From assembly GCF_011045115.1 (NCBI RefSeq), contig NZ_JAAKZG010000004.1, positions 124,001 through 188,000 of the forward strand: 64,000 nt of DNA, written 5' to 3'. Below the pieces are notes generated by a model. The model was not told the DNA's origin, did no database searches, and saw only the letters and a program-made list of their open reading frames with translations. Both the position numbers and the translations under genes were made by a program. The DNA is from Mesorhizobium zhangyense (GTDB taxonomy: Bacteria > Pseudomonadota > Alphaproteobacteria > Rhizobiales > Rhizobiaceae). Shown in pieces: positions 57,902-64,000 of the stretch (the stretch's first letter is position 1; each line of letters starts with the position of its first letter).

Positions 57902-58234
57902 TCAGGTTGTGGTTGTCGCGCAGTCCCCGCTCATCGCCCGCGCTACATAGGAAAGCGCTTCCAGACGCCGTTGAAGGTCCGGAGTTTCAAAAGCTTCATC
58001 GAGTACGGAGGCAAAGCCCTCCAGCCTGGCGAGTTGCTGCTCGGCGGTGTCCGCATGCAAGGGTTCTTCACAATATGCATCGGCAAATTCCTGGGCTGCC
58101 TTGCCGAGCAGGAAATAACCGACTGACCGCTCCCTATCTTCCGTCGCCTGTTGACGGGCGGTCCTGGCCGCCTCGCGATAGCCTGGAATTGCATTGCCCT
58201 TGTCGCGGATGATGTTGGTGATCGCTGCTAACAT
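57902..58234 (-). CDS. Hypothetical alpha-helical protein (110 aa)
   Basis: A 110-residue protein that I do not recognise. It is almost wholly helical in pattern (YREAARTARQQATEDRERSVGYFLLGKAAQEFADAY, then LEGFASVLDEAFETPDLQRRLEALSYVARAM), without signal peptide or membrane segments. Its start overlaps the end of the N-carbamoyl hydrolase gene by seven bases and an AAGGAAA site precedes the ATG, so co-translation with that operon is likely. The length and helix content suggest a small accessory or chaperone-like protein, but there is no motif to support a function. Confidence 0.6.
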   Translation of the reverse strand: MLAAITNIIRDKGNAIPGYREAARTARQQATEDRERSVGYFLLGKAAQEFADAYCEEPLHADTAEQQLARLEGFASVLDEAFETPDLQRRLEALSYVARAMSGDCATTTT

Positions 58235-59547
58235 GGGACCGGTTTCCTTTGCTTATTGGACCCGCTCTTCTGCGGAGTGATGAGGAATTCGTAGAGTATG
58301 GAGGTGGCGATCTCGAAGTCGCCGATCTCCATCGCCTCGTGCGGGTTATGCGAGCCGTTGCGGTTGCGGATGAAGATCATCCCGGTGGGAATCCCGGCCT
58401 CCGAGAAGACCGCTGCATCGTGTCCGCCGCCGGAAGGGACCACAGCCGACTCAAGGCCGAGCGCCTCCGCTGAGCGGGTCAGCCCGGCAATGATTTGCCC
58501 GCTGCAAAGCGCAGGCTTGGTCCAGAGCACGTCTCCGAAATCGAACCGCACATTGCGTTCACGCTCGATGCGCTCTGCATGCCGGCGCACAAGGTCATGC
58601 ATGGTCTGCAACATCCCGGCATCCTGGCTGCGGATATCGAGGCTGAATTCGACACTTTCGGGAATTCGGGAGAGCGCGTGCTTTTCCCGGTCGGTGGAGA
58701 CCATGCCGCTGGTGACAACCAGATCCTCGCCCTGCGCGACATGGTCGTGCCAGGCGACATCGAGACCATTCAGGAGTTCCGCCATGGCGAGCACCGGATC
58801 GTGACGATAGGCGAGCGGCACGGCGCCCGAATGGCCGGCCTCGCCGAAGCAGGAGATTTTCTTGTAGCGGAAGTTGCCGCGAATGCCCGAAACGACGGCA
58901 GCGGGCAGGTTCCGTTCGATCAGCACCGGTCCTTGTTCAATATGCACCTCGAGATAGGCCGTGACGGCTTCTCGATCCAGAAGCGGCTCGGAGGCCCGGA
59001 CACTGGTCATGTCGATGCCGACAGCTTCCATATGCGTGTCGAGGGTTCGGCCGTCTCCCTTGTGCCGGGCCACCAGTTCCTTTTCGGAAAGAACGCCGAG
59101 CAGAGCCTTCGACCCGATATAACAAGGCCCGAACCAGGCGCTCTCTTCGCCGCGCATGGCGATGACCTTCACGGGTTGCGCGAAACGCACGCCTCCTCGC
59201 CTTGCCCTGACGAGGCACATCAGCCCCGCCAGAACACCTGCAAGACCATCGAAATTGCCGCCGCGCGGCACGCTGTCCACATGGGAACCGACAAGGATGT
59301 AGCGTTCAGCGCGCTCATGCTCCGGTAACGAAAATACGACGTTGCGCCCGGCATCCCAATGCGCGGCAAGCCCTTCCGAACGAGCGAAATCGAGCAGAAA
59401 CTGAAGAGTCTCGGTCTCGACCGCCGAAAAGGCCGGACGGCTGACGCCTTCGACATCGGCGCTTCGCTCGGCAACCTCGTTGAAAAGCCGTGCCGCAAGC
59501 GCACCGAGATCGGAAGATGTGGGCCTTTCAAGAAGCGCTGCACTCAT
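58228..59547 (-). CDS. Zn-dependent hydrolase, N-carbamoyl-L-amino acid hydrolase/allantoate amidohydrolase type (M20)
   Basis: A 439-residue M20-family amidohydrolase. Metal ligands are visible in VGSHVDSVPRGGNFDGLAGVLAGL (His, Asp), AMRGEESAWFGP (Glu) and EVHIEQGPVL (His), with the last His in RNGSHNPHEAMEIGDFE. Family members release ammonia and CO2 from N-carbamoyl groups (N-carbamoyl-amino acids, beta-ureidopropionate, allantoate). The ATG at 59547 overlaps the dehydrogenase stop (ATGA), so the three enzymes are translationally coupled. Next to a class 1B dihydroorotate-dehydrogenase-like pair, N-carbamoyl-aspartate is an attractive substrate, but that is inference. Confidence 0.9.
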   Translation of the reverse strand: MSAALLERPTSSDLGALAARLFNEVAERSADVEGVSRPAFSAVETETLQFLLDFARSEGLAAHWDAGRNVVFSLPEHERAERYILVGSHVDSVPRGGNFDGLAGVLAGLMCLVRARRGGVRFAQPVKVIAMRGEESAWFGPCYIGSKALLGVLSEKELVARHKGDGRTLDTHMEAVGIDMTSVRASEPLLDREAVTAYLEVHIEQGPVLIERNLPAAVVSGIRGNFRYKKISCFGEAGHSGAVPLAYRHDPVLAMAELLNGLDVAWHDHVAQGEDLVVTSGMVSTDREKHALSRIPESVEFSLDIRSQDAGMLQTMHDLVRRHAERIERERNVRFDFGDVLWTKPALCSGQIIAGLTRSAEALGLESAVVPSGGGHDAAVFSEAGIPTGMIFIRNRNGSHNPHEAMEIGDFEIATSILYEFLITPQKSGSNKQRKPVPC

Positions 59548-60482
59548 CGCACACACTCCGCGACCACAACGGCCTCGTCGGTGACGTCGACCGTACCGAT
59601 CAGCGCGTCGACGGATCGGAGACCACGCGCGTCGAGCACCTCATCGAGTTCCCGGATAAGACGCGGCATCGTGGACGGGCTGATGAAGGTGGCAGTGCCG
59701 ACCTGGATTGCACGGGCGCCTGCAACCAGATATTCGATCACATCGTCCACGGTCGAAATGCCGCCGCAGCCGATCACCGGAATGGAGACGGCACGGGCGC
59801 ACTGATAGGTCATGCGCAGCGTGATCGGCTTGAGCGCCGGGCCGGAAAGCCCACCCATGATGTTGCCGAGCCTGGCACGGCCGGTGCGGCTGTCGATCGC
59901 CATGGCGAGCATGGTGTTTGCGGTGATGAGCGCGTCTGCCCCGGCTTCCTCAGCTGCCTGCGCCACCTCCACCACTTCGCCGGTATTGGGCGATAGCTTG
60001 GCCCAGAGCGGAAGGTGCGTGGCCGAGCGCATGCGGCGAATGACGTCACCCGTTGCGCCGGGCCTCATCGCGAAGGCCTTTCCATCATCCTCGATGTTCG
60101 GGCAGGAGATATTCACCTCGATCGCCGCCACGCCCGGCACGCTGACTTCCTCGGCGAAGCGCGCGAATTCATCAGCCGTATTGGCGGAAATGCTGATGAC
60201 CAGCGGCGCCTCGTAATCCCTGTAGAGCGGCAGGGTGTTCTGGAGGAACCATGAGACGCCCTTGCTGGGAATACCGATCGAATTCAGCATGGCGCCGTTG
60301 ACCTCGCAGACGCGCGGCACGGGATTGCCGGAGCGTTTTCCCCTCGTGATGGTCTTGGTGACAAGCGCGCCGAGACAGTCGAGGTCGAAGACTTCCGTGA
60401 GTTCCTCCGAAAAAGTACCGGAAGCCGGCATGATCGGGTTCTTGAGCGTGAGGCCGCCAATGGTCGTCCTGAGGTCCGCCAT
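59544..60482 (-). CDS. Class 1B dihydroorotate dehydrogenase-like flavoprotein, catalytic subunit
   Basis: A 312-residue FMN TIM-barrel dehydrogenase closest to PyrD of class 1B. Key regions are KNPIMPASGTFSEEL, the substrate loop GAMLNSIGIPSKGV, the NISCPN motif that holds the active Cys and a substrate Asn, NTMLAMAIDSRTGRARLGNIMGGLSGPALKP, and PVIGCGGISTVDDVIEYLVAGA for FMN phosphate. All residues that contact orotate in class 1B enzymes appear kept (NSIG, NxSCPN, NT), as far as I recall. It starts at 60482 with a one-base overlap with the electron-transfer subunit stop. A biosynthetic enzyme would not be expected beside a carbamoyl hydrolase and an importer, so a degradative role is inferred. 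Confidence 0.9.
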   Translation of the reverse strand: MADLRTTIGGLTLKNPIMPASGTFSEELTEVFDLDCLGALVTKTITRGKRSGNPVPRVCEVNGAMLNSIGIPSKGVSWFLQNTLPLYRDYEAPLVISISANTADEFARFAEEVSVPGVAAIEVNISCPNIEDDGKAFAMRPGATGDVIRRMRSATHLPLWAKLSPNTGEVVEVAQAAEEAGADALITANTMLAMAIDSRTGRARLGNIMGGLSGPALKPITLRMTYQCARAVSIPVIGCGGISTVDDVIEYLVAGARAIQVGTATFISPSTMPRLIRELDEVLDARGLRSVDALIGTVDVTDEAVVVAECVR

Positions 60483-61318
60483 CACAGCACCTCGTGGAGA
60501 TCGAAGACCGGGCCTTCGCGGCAGACCCGCAGATTGACCGCGCCACCATCGCGCAGGAAGGGCCGCACGCAGGCCTGGCACATGCCGATGCCACAGGCCA
60601 TGTGCTGCTCAACCGCCACCTGCCCGCCGATGCCGTGACGCGAGCCGATCACCTGCAGCATGCGCATGAGACGCGTTGAGCCGCAGGTGAAGAACGCATC
60701 GATGCCCCGCGTGCGGATCAGTCCCTCGATCAGTGGCGTCAGGCTCCCGACATCCGAATTACCCTCGGCATCCGCGACGGTGATGACTTCGGCGCCAAAG
60801 GAGCGGAAGAGATCGGTCGACATCACCAGATCGGGCGAGCGCGCGCTGCAGATTGCCGTCAGTGGCCGGCCGAGACGGGCGCATTCGCTTGCAAGGGGTG
60901 CCAGTGTGGCAAGCCCGACACCGCGGGCAACGAGAAGCGGTCGCCGCCATTCGCGCCTGATTTCGAAGCCCCGTCCGAGCGGGCCGACGATGTTGAGATG
61001 TTCGCCCGGCTGAAGGCTTGCCAGAGCTCCGGTGCCCGTGCCCGCGACCTTGTAGAGGAAGGAGAGTTCCCCCCGGATACGATCATAGGAGTAGATGCTC
61101 ATCGGCCGGCGCAGATAAGGCTGAAAGCCCTCCGTCTGAGGGCAGAGGAGATGGAAGAATTGTCCCGGCTCGCAATCGAGAACGGAACGCGGGGCCGACA
61201 GCACGAGACGCCGGTATTCGCCATTCACCCGGTCGTGGGTTTTGACCCGGCATTCAACCTCATGGATGGAATACGGGTGAGGAATGGAATCGGGAACGAC
61301 GCAAGGGCTTGCTGGCAT
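60482..61318 (-). CDS. Dihydroorotate dehydrogenase electron-transfer subunit-like protein (PyrK type)
   Basis: A 278-residue iron-sulfur flavoprotein. LRRPMSIYSYD is the FAD motif, LNIVGPLGRGF and RRPLLVARGVGLATLAPLAS are the NAD domain start, and near the C-terminus EQHMACGIGMCQACVRP and VCREGPVFD carry the four Cys of the 2Fe-2S site. This is the PyrK pattern (C-x4-C-x2-C-xn-C). It would pass electrons between NAD(H) and the catalytic subunit in either direction. It is the first gene of the leftward enzyme unit, with the promoter region facing the XRE regulator gene. Confidence 0.9.
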   Translation of the reverse strand: MPASPCVVPDSIPHPYSIHEVECRVKTHDRVNGEYRRLVLSAPRSVLDCEPGQFFHLLCPQTEGFQPYLRRPMSIYSYDRIRGELSFLYKVAGTGTGALASLQPGEHLNIVGPLGRGFEIRREWRRPLLVARGVGLATLAPLASECARLGRPLTAICSARSPDLVMSTDLFRSFGAEVITVADAEGNSDVGSLTPLIEGLIRTRGIDAFFTCGSTRLMRMLQVIGSRHGIGGQVAVEQHMACGIGMCQACVRPFLRDGGAVNLRVCREGPVFDLHEVL

Positions 61319-61659
61319 GACGGTTTCCGGAATCAGGAAAAAGTGGGTCCGTCGGCAGATTTGACTGCCGAGCAGATGAGAATGTCGGTGGGATGGCGAC
61401 TTCGGGCTTCAGCACATCGCCCAGGCCGTCGCGCAGCGCCCTTCGCTTGAGATCAGCGTCGGAGAGTGTGGCGGTCGGACGTCATAGGGTGCTCCCTGTA
61501 TTCGGGGTCCAAAAACAGAGCCTATTGTGGAAACGTCAAAGGTGTCAAGACGATTCTCAAAAATGAGAATTATCGCATATAAATTATCTTCATTGCGATT
61601 TTTCCAGTTTTTGTTTATTGAGTCGAAGATTTAGCAACAGAATGACGGGAGGAATCGCC
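61319..61659. other. 341-base divergent regulatory gap
   Basis: No gene is seen. The right half (about 61500-61620) is AT-rich and carries the perfect palindrome at 61553-61570. An imperfect hairpin, TTTCC-GGAATCA-GGAAA with ACGG/CCGT flanks (about 61320-61353), lies just before the PyrK-like start. Confidence 0.55.
61553..61570. promoter_or_regulatory. Candidate operator ATTCTCA-AAAA-TGAGAAT (copy 1)
   Basis: A perfect 7+4+7 inverted repeat in the gap between the PyrK-like gene and the XRE regulator. The core TCTCA-N4-TGAGA is repeated at 62602-62621 upstream of the ABC importer. The XRE protein encoded between the two sites is the probable binder. Confidence 0.68.
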
Positions 61660-62556
61660 TTGGACTTGATGAGTTCCACAGCGGATGTCGGGCGCCGCCT
61701 TCGCGCATTCCGCATGGGCGCAGGGCTTACTCCGGAGGAGCTTGCCGCCAAGGCCGGTGTGTCGCGCGCCGCCATCTATCGCTACGAATCAGGCAAGCCG
61801 CCAAAGGTCGATACGCTGGGCAAGATCGCCGATCTGCTCGGTGTTTCGCTGCCCACGCTGCTCGGCGTCGGCATCGAATATGTCGCTTCGGCCGTGAGCT
61901 TCTTCGAACGCATGCGCCAGCTCGAGGAGGATGTCGACCAGATCACCGTGATGTTCGGGCCGATCTCCTATCTGCTCACCACGGACCGCTATGACGATCT
62001 GCTGCCGAAGGTTCTGGACGAGAGCATTCCCGAGGATGTCGGCGACCGGAAGAATGCCATCCGCGAGATCGGAGCGCTGATGGATATCCTCAAAACCCGC
62101 AAGGAAACCTTCCGGCGGCGCACGCCCAGCATCGTCAGCCTGGTTTCGGCCGCGGAGCTGGACGAGTTCGGCCGCGTCGGGTTTGTCGGCGCGCACAACC
62201 ATCCCTCGGTCAATCTGGCGGAACGCCAGAAGGCCGCGCGCGACGAGATCGAAAACATTGTGCATATGCTGCGCGAACAGCCAATCGGCGTGCAGATCGG
62301 CGTGGTGATCGATTCCATGCCGGGCGCGAGCTTCCAGATCTTCAAACGGGCCGACAAGGCACAAGTTGCCGTCAGCCCCTTCCGCCTCGGATCGTTTGCC
62401 AATATCCGCGTCGGCGTCGCGACCATCACGGCGGCGGCAGAAGCCGTGCAGCTTTACGGCGGCATGACCGACAGGCTCTGGCGGAAAAGCCTCAAGGGTG
62501 ACCAGGCCGCCGACTTCATCGAAAAGACCGTGCTCAAGAAGCGGGTCGCGGCCTGA
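61660..62556 (+). CDS. XRE (Cro/C1) family regulator with large C-terminal sensing domain
   Basis: A 298-residue protein. Residues 10-65 are a Cro/C1 helix-turn-helix (VGRRLRAFRMGAGLTPEELAAKAGVSRAAIYRYESGKPPKVDTLGKIADLLGV). The remaining 230 residues form an unassigned domain rich in beta and alpha segments (YVASAVSFFERMRQLEEDVDQITVMFG and, later, SMPGASFQIFKRADKAQVAVSPFRLG), likely for ligand sensing. I place the start at a TTG at 61660 because GGGAGGA lies six bases upstream. ATGs at 61642 and 61669 are in frame but badly spaced. It lies between the pyrimidine-like enzyme operon and the importer and should control both. Confidence 0.85.
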   Translation: MDLMSSTADVGRRLRAFRMGAGLTPEELAAKAGVSRAAIYRYESGKPPKVDTLGKIADLLGVSLPTLLGVGIEYVASAVSFFERMRQLEEDVDQITVMFGPISYLLTTDRYDDLLPKVLDESIPEDVGDRKNAIREIGALMDILKTRKETFRRRTPSIVSLVSAAELDEFGRVGFVGAHNHPSVNLAERQKAARDEIENIVHMLREQPIGVQIGVVIDSMPGASFQIFKRADKAQVAVSPFRLGSFANIRVGVATITAAAEAVQLYGGMTDRLWRKSLKGDQAADFIEKTVLKKRVAA

Positions 62557-62601
62557 CGGCAATCAGTGCGGGAAACCGAAGCGCAGAAACAATTTTGATA
62601 C

Positions 62602-62621
62602 AAATCTCATCTTTGAGATTT
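62602..62621. promoter_or_regulatory. Candidate operator AAATCTCA-TCTT-TGAGATTT (copy 2)
   Basis: A perfect 8+4+8 inverted repeat 45 bases after the XRE gene stop and about 120 bases before the importer ATPase gene. It shares TCTCA-N4-TGAGA with the site at 61553. It implies a separate promoter for the importer, co-regulated with the enzymes. Confidence 0.68.
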
Positions 62622-62743
62622 TGGTTGCTTCCGTGAAAGTTTTGTGAAAGCTTGGCTCCTTTCCGGGGTTGGACGGGTAGTCGAAGAGGATATTGTCCTC
62701 TCGATGACCAATTGCTCCCCGCTGGTAAGGCATGGAGTTTTTG

Positions 62744-63517
62744 GTGTCGCAATCGGAGCGGATGATCGATATCGCGGGTGTCCACAAGACATTCGTGGCT
62801 GACCATGGAACGGTAACCGCGCTGGAGCCGGTCAGCATCACCATCAAAGAAGGCGAGTTCATCTCGATCGTCGGGCCTTCCGGCTGCGGAAAGTCCACGC
62901 TTCTCAGGCTGATTTCCGGTCTCGATCAGGCGAGCGGCGGTTCGATCAAGCTCGATGTTTCCGGCCGCAAACGCCCTGTCGGTTTCGTCTTCCAGGAGCC
63001 GGTGCTCCTGCCCTGGAAAACCATTATCGACAACGTCCGCTTCCCGCTCGACACCTCGGGCGTCAGCCGCGCCCAGGGCGACAAGACCGCGCTCGACCTC
63101 ATCAAGATGGTCGGCCTGGCCGGTTTCGAGAAGGCGTTGCCCCGCCAGCTTTCCGGCGGCATGCGCCAGCGTGCGGCGATTGCCCGCGCCCTGTCCGACG
63201 ACCCGCCGATCCTGCTGATGGACGAGCCGTTTTCGGCCGTCGACCTACTCACTCGCGACAATCTCAACGACGAACTGCTACGCATCTGGCAGTCGACCGG
63301 CAAGACGATCCTGCTCGTCACGCACAGCGTTGAAGAGGCCGCCTATCTCGCCGACCGCGTGATGGTCATGACGGCGCGTCCCGGCAAGCTGAAATGCATC
63401 CATAATGTCGAACTTCCCCGTCCGCGCGGCGAGGAGACCAAGCTCGATCCCGCCTATCACGCTCTTGTCGCTCAACTTCGCCGTGACCTCCGGACGCCTG
63501 CCGGTGAGGCGCATTGA
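62744..63517 (+). CDS. ABC transporter ATP-binding protein, NitT/TauT type
   Basis: A 257-residue ABC ATPase of the SsuB/TauB/NrtD group. Walker A is GPSGCGKSTLLRL, the Q-loop VGFVFQEPVLLPWKT is the group signature, the ABC signature is LSGGMRQRAAIARAL, Walker B is ILLMDEPFSAVD, and the switch is LLVTHSVEEAAYLADRV. I prefer a GTG at 62744, which has TGGAG at good spacing; an in-frame ATG at 62732 lacks one and would add four residues. The stop overlaps the permease start by one base (TGATG). Group members import sulfonates, nitrate, thiamine precursors and pyrimidine-like compounds. Confidence 0.92.
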   Translation: MSQSERMIDIAGVHKTFVADHGTVTALEPVSITIKEGEFISIVGPSGCGKSTLLRLISGLDQASGGSIKLDVSGRKRPVGFVFQEPVLLPWKTIIDNVRFPLDTSGVSRAQGDKTALDLIKMVGLAGFEKALPRQLSGGMRQRAAIARALSDDPPILLMDEPFSAVDLLTRDNLNDELLRIWQSTGKTILLVTHSVEEAAYLADRVMVMTARPGKLKCIHNVELPRPRGEETKLDPAYHALVAQLRRDLRTPAGEAH

Positions 63518-64000
63518 TGAGCGGGCGTTTTTCCGCGGCGGTCGATTATACGCTGGCGCTCGCCGTACTCTTGTTTGCCTGGTGGTTCGCGACCGGGCCT
63601 ATGGGGTTGCCGACCTACCTCCTGCCCTCGCCGCTTCGCACATGGAATGCGCTGGTGACGATTGCGCTCACCGGCGAGCTCTGGCGGCATCTCGGCTTCA
63701 CGCTGCAGAACATCGTGCTCGGCCTCATCCTCGGCTGCATCGCCGGCATTGCGATCGCCTATGTCATGACGCGGTTTCCCAAGCTTGCGGTCTGGCTCGA
63801 CGGCCCGCTTGTGATCCTGCAGACGGCCCCGAAGATCGCGCTCGCGCCGCTCTTCATCGTCTGGTTCGGCTTCGGCGTCTTGTCGAAAATCGTCCTGATC
63901 TTCTCGCTCGTCTTCTTCCCGGTCTTTGTCGGCGCAGTCGCCGGCTTCCGGGCGCTCGACCCGAAGATGAAGGATCTTTCCAAGCTTCTCGGTCTCAGCT
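63517..64000 (+). CDS. ABC transporter permease, NitT/TauT type (cut by window edge)
   Basis: The first 161 residues of a SsuC/ThiX-like permease. It begins MSGRFSAAVDYTLALAVL with the first membrane span, then TYLLPSPLRTWNALV, a motif common to this group, HLGFTLQNIVLGLILGC, and AYVMTRFP. APLFIVWFGFGVLSKI follows, and the ATPase-contact region (FRALDPKMKDLSKLLGLS) is at the window end. The substrate-binding protein is expected just beyond the edge. Confidence 0.9.
   Translation, partial: MSGRFSAAVDYTLALAVLLFAWWFATGPMGLPTYLLPSPLRTWNALVTIALTGELWRHLGFTLQNIVLGLILGCIAGIAIAYVMTRFPKLAVWLDGPLVILQTAPKIALAPLFIVWFGFGVLSKIVLIFSLVFFPVFVGAVAGFRALDPKMKDLSKLLGLS

Noticed and set aside
61320-61353. Imperfect hairpin before the PyrK-like gene, considered as a second RIME-like copy
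   Set aside because: It lacks the CCCAAAA/TTTTGGG arms and the TGTCG/CGACA frame of the element at 6146.
1-64000. tRNA, rRNA, insertion sequences, integrases, prophage genes or CRISPR arrays
   Set aside because: None could be recognised by eye on either strand, and all sizeable gaps are accounted for. A dedicated tRNA and ncRNA search would be needed to exclude small RNAs.

Overview
The window reads as chromosome or megaplasmid DNA of a rhizobial alphaproteobacterium (order Hyphomicrobiales, in the Mesorhizobium/Phyllobacterium/Brucella neighbourhood). The signs are uniformly high GC, a very high density of ABC and TRAP uptake systems paired with IclR and GntR regulators, a DUF982 protein (a mainly rhizobial family), and a RIME-like intergenic palindrome at 6146-6232. 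I see no rRNA, tRNA, CRISPR array, transposase or phage gene. Almost everything is a carbon or nitrogen scavenging pathway made of importer, enzymes and local regulator.

Region A (1-17207) is one catabolic island. Two leftward transcription units carry a Liv-type importer (LivK at 1754-2986, LivMHFG at 6269-9679), an AMP-forming acyl-CoA ligase, two acyl-CoA dehydrogenases, an enoyl-CoA hydratase, a luciferase-like flavin monooxygenase, an SDR, an SMP-30 type lactonase and an NDP-forming acyl-CoA synthetase cut by the window edge. An Old Yellow Enzyme and an MDR enone reductase are divergent at the right end, and an IclR regulator is embedded. Five copies of one palindrome (TTCAC-N4-GTGAA) sit in the promoter gaps of these units, so the island looks like one regulon. 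The enzyme set fits breakdown of a cyclic or unsaturated ketone through a lactone into beta-oxidation.

Region B (17208-23100) holds a 1005-residue RTX calcium-repeat secreted protein, a 761-base gene-poor gap with three exact 20-bp-period direct repeats, a LysR regulator and three small proteins. Region C (23105-32780) holds a TRAP importer (DctP plus a fused DctQM), a GlcD-like FAD oxidase, two convergent FCD-type GntR regulators, an MFS carrier, an SDR and an isocitrate lyase/PEP mutase family lyase, suited to small hydroxy or dicarboxylic acids.

Region D (32847-50492) pairs a polyamine/opine-type ABC importer (PotD, a fused PotBC permease, PotA) and an IclR regulator with a divergent 11-gene operon-like array: a CoA-transferase-like pair, a CaiB/BaiF CoA-transferase, a 2-hydroxyacid dehydrogenase, a class II aldolase, an FGGY kinase, a TPP enzyme, a DMSO-reductase-family molybdoenzyme, an AhpD-like protein, a rhodanese and a GlcD-like oxidase. 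Two copies of the palindrome GTTCTATA-N-TATAGAAC flank the divergent promoters. I cannot match this set to a known pathway, and it is the best candidate for an undescribed system.

Region E (50555-57729) is a YtfQRT-YjfF type sugar importer with an FCD GntR regulator and an IlvD/Edd sugar-acid dehydratase. Region F (57902-64000, cut at the right edge) holds a class 1B dihydroorotate-dehydrogenase-like pair (catalytic subunit plus PyrK-like subunit), an N-carbamoyl-amino-acid hydrolase, an XRE regulator and a NitT/TauT-type ABC importer. Two TCTCA-N4-TGAGA palindromes tie the halves together. This looks like degradative use of orotate or a related pyrimidine.
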